Origin: Lepidurus packardi | Lineage: Eukaryota; Arthropoda; Branchiopoda; Notostraca; Triopsidae | NCBI GenBank assembly: GCA_023053545.1 | Contig: JAKZAN010000001.1 | Coordinates: 8,886,565-8,950,564 of the forward strand | Length of the DNA stretch: 64,000 bases | Reading direction: 5' to 3' | In this document: piece by piece, positions 51,761-63,877 of the stretch | How positions within the stretch are numbered: position 1 is the first letter of the stretch | Layout of the letters: each line of letters opens with the position of its first letter | Translations under genes and position numbers: made by a program | The notes under the pieces: generated by a model | The model's database searches: none | What the model saw: only the letters and a program-made list of their open reading frames with translations | What the model was told of the DNA's origin: nothing

Positions 51761-54700
51761 TACTGTTACATACATTCAATTAAATTAGTTATTTAACAAG
51801 GATTTAACTGATTCACAGAGGATTTGTTAGTGATTTGTTCTTTTAAGCGAAATTTCTAGGGAGGAAGTGTAAATGGGGGGAAATAAGTCCTATAAAGGGC
51901 TTGACTTTTGGTCATGTTACGGTGGAGTGCGTCCATATAACGGCTTCATTGATGTATTAGCTTTCCGAGTTCCACGTGTAGTGCCTTTTTAGTTTCTTAG
52001 CCTAAAATGTGAGACTATTACGTGTAGGACAATCCCAGACCCATCTTTTCAAATCTTTCTTTCCTTTTTTTTTTGCTTTCTGTTGGGGGGATAGGGGGTA
52101 GTGGTGCATTTCGAGGAAGGTGCTTTTGTTTTGTCGATACGGTCGCCTCTGGTATGACCTTTAATGACGTAGACTCATTAATAACCGTGCTATACGTGTG
52201 GTCCGTTGGCTCAATAAAAAAAATAGACCGACCACACACAAAGTTTCTTCTTGTTGTGGTTATCTTTTTTTGAAAAAAACAAAAAATTCTTTGTCACGGG
52301 AAGATAGAGTAAGGTCGGCGAGATATTTTACTGGGAAATGAGGTATTTCTGCAGTAATTTAGGCTTTAATGTAATTTCGTTGGAGATCATCAAGTGATCA
52401 CTTGAAATATTTCATTAATTCATTCACACGTTAATTTTAATATGCATTCTTTAATACGCATGTTTTTTGTATTATTCTTTTTTTAATTTCATACAAGGAC
52501 GCACAGATATAGGTTCGAGGATTATGTGACTGAATGCAGGTAACTTTTATCGATTCGGTCCGATCTCTTTATGAGTAGGCAAAAAATGGATTAAAAAAAT
52601 CAAATAAAAACTCGATTCCTTTGAAAGACATAACGAGTTTAAGGAGAATTGTAACGCTGAATTGTAACTGAGTAAAAGAAAAGCCGCCCACCGGAAATGC
52701 GAGGTCATCAGATGTTTTATGTGTCTTGTCTGATTTTTCCCGATTTTTTCACCCTTTTTATTTTATTATTTATTTTCTGTTCGTTTTCTTTTAGGGGAAG
52801 AAGTCACCCAGTTTTAGAGCACACAGAAAATGTATATAAGAAGACACGTGATTGACATCAGTATGGCCGTAAGGGGTCATGGATGGACGGTGGTCATTGT
52901 CTAAGTTTTTTGTTGAACCTTTTCGGTTGGGCGGAAAAAGCTGTTAGCATAGTCGTATATATCGGAGAGTTTTATTGATCAACGCGGAAAATACGGCTTT
53001 GGCTCGGGGTAATTTGGGTAATGGTTCCCGGGTGAAGCGTTGGCTTTTGTGTTATCATTATTGTGTTGAGAAAGGTCCAAGTCATAGTGGGACAATTTAA
53101 TACCGTCCCGCCATCGTGTTTTCCCAATACGTGGTTGCTATTGTTGACCGAGGGGAAGGGAACAATGTTGTAAAACATACATTAGCCGAACGGATAAGTT
53201 ATTGGAGTTGAAATTTCGGTTCTGGGCCAGAGCGGTTTTTTTTCTTTTTTAACATTATGTAAACTTTTTTTCTGGATTTATTGTGTTATTTTTACTTTTC
53301 AGGGTACGGAGAGTATATTGGAACTATTGTTAGGGTCGTGTTGGAACTTTTTCAAGGGTTGTGGGATCTATTGTTAACCAAACGCCCAGCGCTCCACCGA
53401 GAGCATTAGCCAATGAAAAAGAAAAAGTCATTATTGCAGGTATTTTTGTTGACAATGAAAATGCTATACTCACCTTTTGAAAAGCAGAAAACAAAACACG
53501 AAGATGCCAAAAAGCCCTAGGAGCAGGACCGAGGGTGGGTTTTTAATTGCCTGGCATGACTTGCGGGATTGTTGCTCTTATTGTGGAGCCGAGAGGAAAA
53601 AAAACTGATTACTGACTGTGGTCCCATTGAAGAAAAAGTGTAGAGGAATAGTTGGGGAAGTGAGGAGTTTTTGTATGTCTTGGGCGGTGTTCACTTATAT
53701 AGAGCAGCGCCGCATTGCAGCAGCACATGTACAGGTGCAAAAAGGTAAATGGACTCGCGCGCTAGGAGGGCCAAATGCATTGTTGTCCGTTATAACTTGA
53801 AGTATAGAACTTTTACGTTGCCCTGTATTGCGCCAGACTGGAAGACAAATGGTATCAGCTCTTCTCGTGTTGCTTTTTGAGGGGTTATTTAACACGTTGT
53901 TTTTTTCTTAGAGTCTTAAGACCAGACAGACATATTTTAATCATGTTTTTAAAAAAAGGTAAATATAAAAAAAATTAGAATAGAAATTGGGGTTGAGACC
54001 GGTTGGCGACATGGTACGTACTGGAAAGTTAGGCAAATGAAAAACATTCCTTGTACTCGCGTGGTAGTGTACTGCACAGTGCGCATTCACAAGTGGTGCC
54101 TAAAAGAGCACTGACAGAAGTAAGTAAAGGAAAAGTTGGAGCCAAGCCGGGAGTAACGCGACGACGCTGCCTGTCGCTCTGCTACCTGCTAGTCATTGGA
54201 GAGGGACTTTTTTGGCAAGCGCGAGTAACGCCAAGAGCCCGGAATAAACTATCCACTTCAACTCGGTTCAATTGGTGTAGCCGCTTATGGGTCATATAGG
54301 CAGGCTTGGGCAAGCCTTAGAAACACAAGCCGGGACCTGCACAGCTAAGCCGGAGCAGCGCTTCAAACGGCGCCCCTGTTTGGTAGGCAACTTTTTATGG
54401 AAAATGCTACTTCTGGAAACGCAGTATCATTTGAAAATAGCCGTGTAATTAGTAAATGATAATATGATGAATCGGTGTAGTAAAACAAGGTTCCCTTATT
54501 TAACTTTATATTTCGGATTCTAAAAAGCCATGACATTTATTATTTCGTAGACCATTAAAGAATTATCAAACTATTAAAGTATTCCTGGTTGAGTCGTATA
54601 GATCGTTTTATTGCCATTTTATTCACATAATTCCCTTCACACATTCTCATAACAAGCAACAATAGGTAAAGGATACCCCATTGTTCCATAATATCATTTC

Positions 54701-55096
54701 TTAAATTGCAAAAAATCTACACAAAGAAGGAATTTAATATGGGTTGGGGGGATAAAGGGGGGTACACAATACGCTTGATGGTCACTTTTCAATCAATATA
54801 ATATCACTTCTTCGTTAAAAACTCGTCTTCAAATCGTCCACTCCGGATTTAATATCGGATTCGTCGTTAGTATATATTTCTTGCAGAGGATTGTTCCGGG
54901 TAAGTATATTCATTGTTGCGGTTTTGTGTGTGTGTCAGAATTCAAACTTTGAAGGATACATATAGAACAGCACCGGTTGAGTCGTTCGGAGTTCGAAGTT
55001 AAGAAACCATGGGCAAAAAGGGATAGAAAAGGAGACTGGGAAGTGTTTTCGCAATTCCTTTTTTATTTTATTTTTTTTTTTTTAGGAAGGAAAGTA
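51761..55096. other. Gene-free stretch, probable 3' flank of the zinc-finger gene at its right end
   Basis: No gene was recognised. A perfect 16-bp palindrome TCAAGTGATCACTTGA lies at 52390-52405. A GC-richer segment at about 54110-54390 with repeated AAGCCGGGA-like words stands out from its surroundings but matches nothing I know. T-rich sequence at about 55055-55085 supplies an AATAAA on the minus strand for the zinc-finger gene. Confidence 0.45.
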
Positions 55097-57867
55097 TTAT
55101 TTTTCATCTATATCGATATCAATTTCTGGGTCAGGCTCCGGGTCGCTGATACTATCCTCCACGACGTCAATGTCTTCTTTGGATTCATCTGGATCCGCAC
55201 CTGGACTCGAACCACAGCATTCGGGACAATAGCGATCCTCCGTGGCGGTCGATGAGGAAGAAGTGTTGTTGACCAGCAAAAAATGTTTGCCGCATCGTAA
55301 ACATTCTTCCTGAGGTTCCCCTGAACAAGTGTGAAAAAAAAGAATTAAATCTTTTTTTTATGCATCAGGGTTTTCCCTGGAACAGAAATGATACACTGTG
55401 AAATAAACCCTTACCGAGGGATAAAAACGAAAAAAAAGTTGCAAAGCCAGAAAGAAAGAATGACAATTCTCGGGTAGTTGGACTTGACTCTTCTCCATTT
55501 ACATAAACAGACACAGAAAGGGCCATTTGGGGCCCTCTACCTTATTACGATCATTATGATTTCTTCTGGAAAAGACAGTTTGCGTCTGCAAGACTCGCTT
55601 TTCTATCTATTTCTCGAGGGTTTTCTGGGTAATAGAAGCTTGCGGGCAAAAGTTGAGATGCAGGGGCAGATTTCGGTGGTTGCCTTGTACTTTATGGTTA
55701 GGCACCTGGCGATAATGCAGCCCCCAAAAGGAGACGATGAGGGGAACCATGCGAGACTTCTTTTTCATCCCGCTTTTCGGTATATAACATTTCGATTATT
55801 AGAAGGCTCCAAGCATCTTGTAATGACAGTGTTGTGTCGGTTGGGGGGGGGGGGAGGGAACTGAGGCGGTTATAAGGCCAATTTTTACAACGTATACTAA
55901 AGACGCGAGACAGCAGTCGCTGGAGGCTCTAAATAAAAGTAAAAAGGAAGCCTTTTGGCTGCATTAAGGACTCGCTGCTTTCGAAAACAACACGAGTTTT
56001 GATCCATCGCTTGTAATGAGATTGCATTGGGTGTTTAAGGAGATCTCCCTGGGCCCAATTATTTAGGATCATTACAGATTACAACTGGCTGCCTGGGTCG
56101 ATTCATCGTCATCGTTTAGACCCGCGTGTCAAAACAGCAATTTTGAGCATTGGCTTTTGGCTCCTTTTTAAATGCTAGACTAATTTCAAGGGTTAATGAG
56201 GTTTAATCTTGTGGTATGCCAGTTATCAGAGCTAGAGGAGGGGTAGCATGCAAATCAACAATTCAGACCCAGGCTCATCCCCCCCCCCACTCATTATCGA
56301 GAGGACTGGAAACACTAATTTGTACAACATAATTCTGTCCCATTCGTTTACTTTTTTAATGATTTCATATTTAAAGCGAAAGGTTTCAAAATCATGTATA
56401 ATTATTCATTCCCGTTCGAAATGAAAGAAGTGGTTCTGGCTTTTTTTTTCAAGAACGGTACATTTGCATAATAGGATTCCTGTGATTTAAACCTATAGTT
56501 TCTGGCAAGTGAAACAGTTGTGTGAATATTGAATCAAGTGATTGATTTCAATTGGTTTGTACCCATCGACTTCATAAATCAAAGCTAGAATAACTATTGT
56601 GTTTCTAAATCAACGTGCATTTAATCATATTTCTACTTTAAATCACATTTCTACATTAACTGCGTACTGAAATTAAATTTTGAACTAAATCAAAGTGCGT
56701 TAACCGAGATTCGCCAATTATAGTTAGATTTATTCTCCTTTGGAAGAAAGAAAAGGGTGAAATGTAAGTCGAGAGGTCAAGGTGAGCACTTTCAGTGGTT
56801 TTCAGTGTAAGGTTGAGATGGACGTTCATTAAAGGACATTTTTACATTAAGGCTCCTGTATACCTTAGCTTGGTATAGGCGAATGGGAAATTTCGGAACA
56901 ACTTTTTGAGAAAGCCAGTACATTTAATGAAAAAATTATTTGATAGTAATCTGGAGCTTGCAAACAGGTAGTGCACAACCAATGCACATTTTCCCAATGA
57001 GTTATAAATCAGCAGTATGCAAATGAACTTCCAACTATGAGAAATACGTTACCTAAAATCTACCCATTGGTTGTGCACTAGCTGTTAAAACAAATAAAAC
57101 TTTTGTTTTAGATTGCTTTCAAATCTGACTAGCCGTTTTCGAGAAGTCTTGTTCCAAAACTTCACCACTTGAAATGGATATTGTGCTGCTACAGCAAATT
57201 GTGGTGACAAGTTGTACTTTTCCGAATCAAAACAAGCGTAGAAACTTTGCAAGATATGTCGGCAATGAACTATTTCCTTTTTTACTTTCTCTACAAGACT
57301 TAGACAAAACAATAACAAACATCTGTGACTGCTGTGACTGCTTCACATCAATAAGCTAAGGAATGCGGGAGCCTTAACTGCGTACTGAAATTAATTTTGC
57401 AAGTAACTCAAAGTGCGTTAACCGAGATTCGACCATTATAGTTAAATCTGTTCGTTTACTCAGAGTGAAAAGAAAGTCAAGAGGTCAAGGCAAGCACTTT
57501 CAGTGAGAAAGGTTGAGATTGACATTCTGTATGAGACCATCGATTTAAAGTGGTTTATTGGAAGATTTTCGAAGGGAATAATTTGCTTGGGGCATAGCAA
57601 TTTGGGTTATAGTATTGTTTTGTCAGTTTATTTGAGCGTTAGAGCTGCCGGAATCCGAATTCCGAGAAGCAACGACAGGTAATCTCTGACCAAATGAGGG
57701 TTGTTTCAATATTTTTCGGTGCGACTGAAGTGATCGGTAAGAGGTATTAAGTCTAACAAAGTTATAAAAGCGTAATTTCCTACCTTCATGGGTTTTCATA
57801 TGGGCTCGTAAATTGCAGGCTAAAGCGAACCGTTTGTTGCACAGTTCGCAAGCATGGGGTTTGTCAC
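55097..57867 (-). CDS. C2H2 zinc-finger protein, last two recognised exons (partial)
   Basis: Minus-strand exons are 57867-57784 and 55320-55097. The first begins in phase after a typical HTG linker and encodes DKPHACELCNKRFALACNLR then AHMKTHE, a complete C2H2 finger (C-x2-C...H-x3-H). It ends G/GT, and the next exon resumes in matching phase with EPQEECLRCGKHFLLVNNTS. A second metal-type signature follows (CLRCGK, then RYCPECC about 20 residues on). The protein closes with a strongly acidic tail (PDPEIDIDIDEK). Such proteins are nuclear, DNA-binding regulators; the acidic tail may activate or recruit partners. Upstream exons with the start codon were not found within the window. I cannot assign the orthologue. 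The 2463-nt intron hosts a MITE. Confidence 0.75.
55843..55854 (+). repeat. Poly-G homopolymer, 12 nt
   Basis: Twelve consecutive G, followed by AGGG, in the intron of the zinc-finger gene. Confidence 0.85.
56656..56826 (+). repeat. Direct repeat, left copy (empty MITE site)
   Basis: TTAACTGCGTACTGAAATTA and about 150 further bases match the copy starting at 57374, including CAAAGTGCGTTAACCGAGAT, AAGTCGAGAGGTCAAGG and GCACTTTCAGTG. Its left flank ACATTTCTACA-TTAA matches the left flank of the MITE (ACATTTTTACA-TTAA), so this copy keeps the uninterrupted target site. Confidence 0.85.
56847..57377 (+). mobile_element. MITE, TTAA-flanked, copy 2
   Basis: This 531-bp element starts TTAAGGCTCCTGTATACCTT and ends GCGGGAGCCTTAA. 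An internal inverted pair reads GTGCACAACCAATG / CATTGGTTGTGCAC. There is no transposase frame. It lies in the intron of the zinc-finger gene, inserted at the TTAA that starts the right copy of a local direct repeat. That gives a clear target-site duplication. Confidence 0.9.
57374..57525 (+). repeat. Direct repeat, right copy (filled MITE site)
   Basis: It begins exactly at the right-hand TTAA of the MITE and parallels 56656-56826, with scattered substitutions and small deletions. Confidence 0.85.
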
Positions 57868-59243
57868 CTGTAATAAACAGAAAGAAACGGCTCATTAGTA
57901 TGCAAGTCCTCATCACATCCCACAAACTCGCTCTTCTGCTTTTGAAACAGCTGTCAAATAAGCTGCGCTGCTCCCCTTTTGCGTTTCCTTTAAAATATGC
58001 GGCCCTATCTGTCCCAAGTATCACCATTTTTCAGCTTTTTCTTGCTTGTACATGTTAACATGGCAGGGAAACAAAAAAAAATTGGGTTATATGAGCTTTA
58101 ATGATCCAAATATGCATTGCTGGCTTCTTTTTTATGACTTGGTGTAAAATTTTCGGAACTTCTTACTAGCTTTTAAACAAAAAAATAAACGAAAAAAAAA
58201 GTCCAAAACGCTGTCCCCAAAAACCGGTTTAATTCAGCTTAACTGATTCTTTATAAGAGCAGGTGAATATTTCAGCAACGCCAAACCCTCAGACCATCCC
58301 TTGTAATTAGCAAAAGGAAGGACAACTAAAAGCCTTGCAGCACGTGTTCTCAAGTGACCATAGAGAGGGCCTAAAGGAAACTGAAATCCAAGTTGTTGTT
58401 GCTTTTCTTTTTTAGTAAGATCTAGTTGTTAGACTTGATTCAGGAGAATGTTGAAACGCCTGGACCGAGAAATATGTTTTTGTCTTTTGGAGCTAAAGGT
58501 AAAAAAAAAGAAGAAATTAATTTAAAAAAAAAAAAATACGAGTTTTGTATATGCCCGAGAAGAGCGATGTGTATCAGGCAAAGGCATTCCAGGCTAACAA
58601 CAAGCCACGTGTTGTACTGTTAGCCCAATTAAAAGGAACAGAGAAGCATGACTTCCGTCAGAGGAATTTGCTCGCGAAAAAAAATCGAGAAAAAGAACAT
58701 TCGAAAGAAAATAATGTCAGTCTTGAGAGAAAATAGGGAGTTAAACCATGGGTAGCGATGCATTGCAAATGGCTAAACTCCAAAAGTTGAAAGTCTTAAA
58801 GGTTGATGTCTTGTTCGTTTATTTGAATAACCCATGTTTAATGCATTATGCTGAAAGACTTTTTTCTTCATGACAGCCTTTTTTTCGTAATTGGAGTGAA
58901 TGATAGTATCGGTAATCACAGCTTCGTGGGAAGTGTGGATCAGACAACGATATTCATGCCTTTCGTATCCAACAACGTAAATTTCAGACATTCACCTGAT
59001 CTGCAAAAGTGCCCAATGGCAGGCCAACCAGGTGTTACTTTTAGAAAATTTTTTTTACTATTTCTTCCAAATTTTCTCACAAATCATAAGTCTAGGCACG
59101 CATTTAGACATTTGCATAATCTTCAAATTGACCAACATTCTCAAGGCGCTATTTTGTTACAAAGATAAATTTACTTAAAACGATTTTGGGGGGAATAGAA
59201 CATTCACTAGCATCAAAGTAACACGACAGATATCTTAAATGAT
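57868..59243. other. Upstream part of the zinc-finger gene, no further exon recognised
   Basis: The zinc-finger exon at 57784-57867 needs a preceding exon ending in phase 1. I found no C2H2 motif or suitable donor here, so this is probably intron. Confidence 0.4.
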
Positions 59244-59261
59244 CCATGTAAGCTTACATGG
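59244..59261. repeat. Perfect 18-bp palindrome next to MITE copy 3
   Basis: CCATGTAAGCTTACATGG is its own reverse complement and ends 8 bp before the left TTAA of the MITE at 59270. Confidence 0.85.
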
Positions 59262-59269
59262 AGCAGAAG

Positions 59270-59829
59270 TTAAGGCTCCGTATACTTTAGCTCAGAACAG
59301 GTGGTTAACATGGAAACTTCGGAACAACTTTTTGAAAAAAGCAGTGCATTTCATGAAAAAGTTTTTTGAAAGTAATCTTGAGCTTACTAACAGGTAGTTC
59401 ACAACCAATGCAAATTTTTTCCAATGAGTAATAAATTAGCAATATGCAAGTGAAGTTTCCAACTAGGAGAAATACGCTACCTAAATACGCTATAAATGAA
59501 ACCTGCAATTATGAGAAATACGTTACCTAAAAATCTGTCTTTTTTTGTGCACTAGCTGCTAATAAAAGAAAACTTTTTTTTTTAGTTTGCTTTCAAATCT
59601 GAAAAGCTTTATTCGATAAAACTTGTTCCGACAGTCTGAAGACTTGATTTGGGACATTGTGCTGCTACAGCAAATTGTGGAGACAAATTGTACTTTTCAG
59701 AATCAAAACAAGCGTAGGAACTTTGCCAGCAATCAGCTGTCTATTATTTTTCTTACTTTCTTACGCAAAGTTTTCGCAAAACAATAACAAGATATCACAG
59801 TCAATAAAGTAGGTATACGGGAGCCTTAA
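59270..59829 (+). mobile_element. MITE, TTAA-flanked, copy 3
   Basis: This 560-bp element starts TTAAGGCTCCGTATACTTTA and ends GGTATACGGGAGCCTTAA. It aligns with copy 2 along its length (for example TCGGAACAACTTTTTGA and TTGTGCTGCTACAGCAAATT). The extra length comes from an internal duplication near 59465-59525 (GAGAAATACG(C/T)TACCTAAA twice). It has no coding capacity. Confidence 0.9.
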
Positions 59830-61044
59830 GTGGTGCGTAATTATTTTTTCAAAACGCTTGCAAAAAGAAAGTTTAATTTCTGACTCAATCTTCGCGAAAA
59901 TTGTACAATAAAAAAATTATTAAAATCGTCAAATAGCTATGATAGTGTTGTTGACTTAGATGGGGATTTTTTTTCTTGCAGTATCTTCTATTCTTTTAGT
60001 AATTTTCATTCCTTTTGAACTAGAAGCAGACCACTAACTAGTCTATTTCTTCTCATGTATATTGGCATAGTCCAAAGCCTCGGTTTCGTGTTACTGGTTA
60101 TCTTTTCAAGTCAGGAATTTTTTAAAAAATTACAAACGACTTTCGAGCATACAGTTTTAATAAAAGTTTATATGAAAGTCCTTGTACAAGTTTTCCCTAC
60201 AATAGAAAATAGCTTCAAATCTTATCGTTCTATTCGGTGGTCTGATATACTGTTGTAGTGCTCCTTATGCGTTTTAGAAACAAAATGAAAAGAAGAGTTA
60301 GAAAAGGCACTTGAAGTGAAAAATATGGGGCTGACCTACGGTCGGACGTCTTATGCTAATTGATTCGGCAAGAAAGATAATGAAGGAGCGGAGATGCACT
60401 TACAAGGCACACGCAAGGCTTGATCCAATCCATTGCGTCGGTATCTTTGGGGGAACAGAAAGCCAAGACGTGGAAGCTCCCTGATTTCTATCGACAGCTT
60501 TTGGGTACAAGCGAAACTTATGGCGCCTGTATTATACAAGTTTTGGGGGCTTTACTTTTGTTTATTTATTTATTATTATTATTTTTCAATTTTTTTTCTT
60601 AAGCCGTACCGAATTGGTGTGTTGTTAGACTGTGCTGGTTGTGCATAATGCTAATGTAGTCAGTCTCAAGCGTGCTCTAGCGTGGGCTAATGTACGCTCC
60701 ACGTGTTAATCAGTATTTTTTGGCTGGAGCCAAAAAGTGGCCAGCACGAGTAAGACATCGTTAAAAGATTTAAACCTGTCAAAGTTATGAAACCCGCCCA
60801 TTTTTGCTGTAAGCCCAGTGATGCTTCCTGAAGTCGTTCACTAAGAACCGCACAATCTGCCCTCTCCATCATAATATACTTTGGGGAGCATTGCGTTTTT
60901 AGGATGCGCATTTGGGCTTAGGTCAACATGTAAATGATGGACTCTTTGAGAGAGAAATCACGAGAAGAAGACGAAGAATAAGCCAAGCCCATATTTGGCA
61001 TTTCCTCTCGGTGGTCAAGCTTTATATAATCAGACTGCCCAATC

Positions 61045-61058
61045 GGGGGGGGGGGGGG
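61045..61058 (+). repeat. Poly-G homopolymer, 14 nt
   Basis: Fourteen consecutive G, preceded by AATC and followed by AGAC. Confidence 0.85.
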
Positions 61059-63338
61059 AGACTTTCGGGAGAGGGAAGAAAGTGCCCCCAAACGAAAAGT
61101 TATAATCGTGTGACTGCAGAAATGTGAACATATGAATCCTTAAATAATCTCCCAGACTCATCTCTCGGCTTTTAAGGTTTCGTCTCATGGTTTTAGAAGG
61201 GCATAGAGCTTGAAACGCAAGGGCTACCCTACGTTTAGTGGCATTTCTGGGGATCTTGAGACATGACACTGATGAAAAACTTGGGGTTCTGTTTCTCTGT
61301 GTATGTGGCTGTGCACGAGTGTATGTGTGTGCCACATCTTCCCCGTTGAGGAATGTCCATTATTGCTCCCTCTCTTTCTTTTCTTCTTCCCAGAAAGTTT
61401 TGAAAGACTTCTAATATACGTGGTGGTACCTGGACTCGCGAGTTTTTGCTGGACTGGACTGTAGAGCGACTTTAATGAGCTAAGACCCCTTAGTGTTTAT
61501 GCAAGCTGTTCAGTTTCTTACCTATGGTAGCAGTATAGTCTAGGGGCAAAAAGGGAAAAAGCTAACAAAATAAAAAAATTCAAATGAAAGACAAAAAGAA
61601 ACTGGTCTCGTTTTAATAATGGACTGTCATAGGTCACCTGTGTTGGGGAATAGTATTAGGTCTGCGACATTCGAAAAAAGTGGTCTACCTGAGGAAAGAA
61701 TCTGGTTTTTTAAGGAGGTTTTGCACTTTTTCCGTTTCGGGGGGCGAAGAAGTTTTTTTTAATTTTCTTTTTCAAGGAGGATGGTAATGAACTAGAATGC
61801 GTGTGTCTTTGGGAGATGCGCATTTGCTACCATTGTTAGATCTCTTAGGTGTGCCTATAGCATGTAAGGTCCGCAGGTGACCGTACAGGTTGTAGCTGCT
61901 GTATTTGTTTCACTTCGGGGGATGTGAATTATGCATGAGATGTGTGGGGATGTGTGGAGATGTGGGGATGTATGTGTGTGTGTGAGAGACGTATACTTCC
62001 AGAGCGTGGCGGGGTCCCAAAATCGTTCGACGGAGAGAGGAGATAGGATCTATAGTCAGTTGGAATTACAGAGAAATATATATACCAGGCAGAGAAACCC
62101 GAGAGCGCCAGGAGAAAAGGAATGGCGTTACAGAGTCTTGCATATAAACACCTTCGTTTTGGTTTAGTGTTGCACGACAGACACACCGCAGGAGCAACGC
62201 AAAACAATAGAGAAAGAAAGTAAGGAACAGCAAATCGTTCTGAAATAAAGTAAAATAAGACCAAATTTCTTGAAAGGAAAAATTCTTCTCTATTTTCGAT
62301 TTACTGTAATTAAAATGAAAGATTCCCTATATGATTAAGACCCTTCTTGTACCGGAGAAAGATCCTAAGATAATTCATTGGTGTGAAGATGCTCACGAAG
62401 ACAGATTTACGTTTTCAGGAAATAGAAAAAAACTCCGAAATGCGTGTTATTACCCCCCGAATGCTGAAGATTTCATTCTCTTAGAATAGGAAAAAAACAT
62501 AAAATGTGTGTTATTAGCACACTGCCAACCGGAAAGTTTGCAAAGTAGTTTGCTTTGGAACGTTCACGGGCGAGTTTTGATGCGAATCGTAGGGACTAAT
62601 GTGCTGTTTGCGGTGACTGGAATGCACTGCGCTCCTTTTTTCCTCTTTCCGATACTCAAGTCTGTGCTCTTTGGCTACTTTTCTCTGTCGTTGGCCGGTA
62701 TGAGGTCACGCTTAGCTGTATGTGCAGCTTGAGCTTGGTAATTATCCGCAAAAACTGCCCGCAAACTGACAGTTGCGAGTTTAGAACTGTAATTTCATTG
62801 TAAAAGTATCAAACATGACTCGAAAATGTTATAAAGAAGAGTTTAACGCAGTAGGAAATGAAGTGATAAAGTATCGCTGTGTTTTTGTGGCGAACTGCTT
62901 TTGTGACGCAATTCTCAAGCAATTCTTTACAAGTTGAAAGAAAGGTAGAACACACGATAGATTCTGATGGTTAGGGGATGCGTATACAGTGACATGTTTT
63001 CTCTAAGACTGGCAAATATAATATATTTCAAGATGGAGTTATTGTCCATCTTGGCATGTTGAGGGGCTTGAGAGGGGAGCGAGCGAGTTTTTTGTGTTGG
63101 CGACACGTGACTGGCAGCAAGTTGCAATGCTGGTAAAGGACATCATCCTCCTCATGATCGGGCCGGACATGCCGTCATGCGTTACTTATCGTATCACTCG
63201 TGGTCGTGAAAGTCGTAATGAAAACAGGTTTTCTTGAGGGTTTTGGAGCGGCTAGTTTTGATATGGAGACAGTAGGACGGTAGAATTTCGGCCTGCATGC
63301 TTCCCTTTTTTCCGGCTAATGATTTCTCGTGGCGTGGA

Positions 63339-63353
63339 GGGGGGGGGGGGGGG
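63339..63353 (+). repeat. Poly-G homopolymer, 15 nt
   Basis: Fifteen consecutive G between GGCGTGGA and CTGCAAG. Confidence 0.85.
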
Positions 63354-63867
63354 CTGCAAGCTTTGGTATGCAATCTGTCGCATTCGGTTGTGCGCTGCCC
63401 CACGCGTATCTCAGCGGACTTCGTTTTTTTATTCTTAAAATGGCCTAAAGTGCGTTATCTCAAGCCTACATTTTCCGATTGACTACTCCCGAGAACAATA
63501 AAAAAAAGTAAGTCGAATGTTTTGCTACCGGTGACTTGAAGGCACGTCTATATATCTTTTGAATTCCTTATATTTTTCTTTTACATCATATACAAAAAAA
63601 ATATGAAAAATTTTTTGGCCAGTACGGTTACTGTATATGTACTGGCAAACAAAATTTGTAGCAAAAAGCACTGTTCGACTTGGTGAGTATTTTTGCATTG
63701 TTAGCTAGTATTATCTCCAGAGGATCCTAATCTGAGGGAGAAGATCAGGAACGTTGAAAAATTATGTCAGGGTTTATGTGTTTCGCTATTCAGTATTCTG
63801 CGTCTGACAGTTCGGGCATTGCATACGAAATGAGCTGAAATGGACTTTGGATGTTTCGAAAAAAAAA

Positions 63868-63877
63868 GGGGGGGGGG
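63868..63877 (+). repeat. Poly-A/poly-G junction
   Basis: A run of A is followed directly by ten G. Confidence 0.8.

Noticed and set aside
54110-54390. GC-richer segment with AAGCCGGGA-like words as a SINE or retroelement
   Set aside because: No tRNA-like head, poly-A tail or target duplication can be seen, so I describe it only as an unexplained composition shift.
55478-55864. 128-residue plus-strand frame
   Set aside because: It ends in the poly-G tract, has no domain or splice partner, and lies within the intron of the opposite-strand zinc-finger gene.
57868-58027. Upstream extension of the zinc-finger open frame on the minus strand
   Set aside because: It is separated by a clear TTATTACAG acceptor and has no finger motif, so it is intron read-through.
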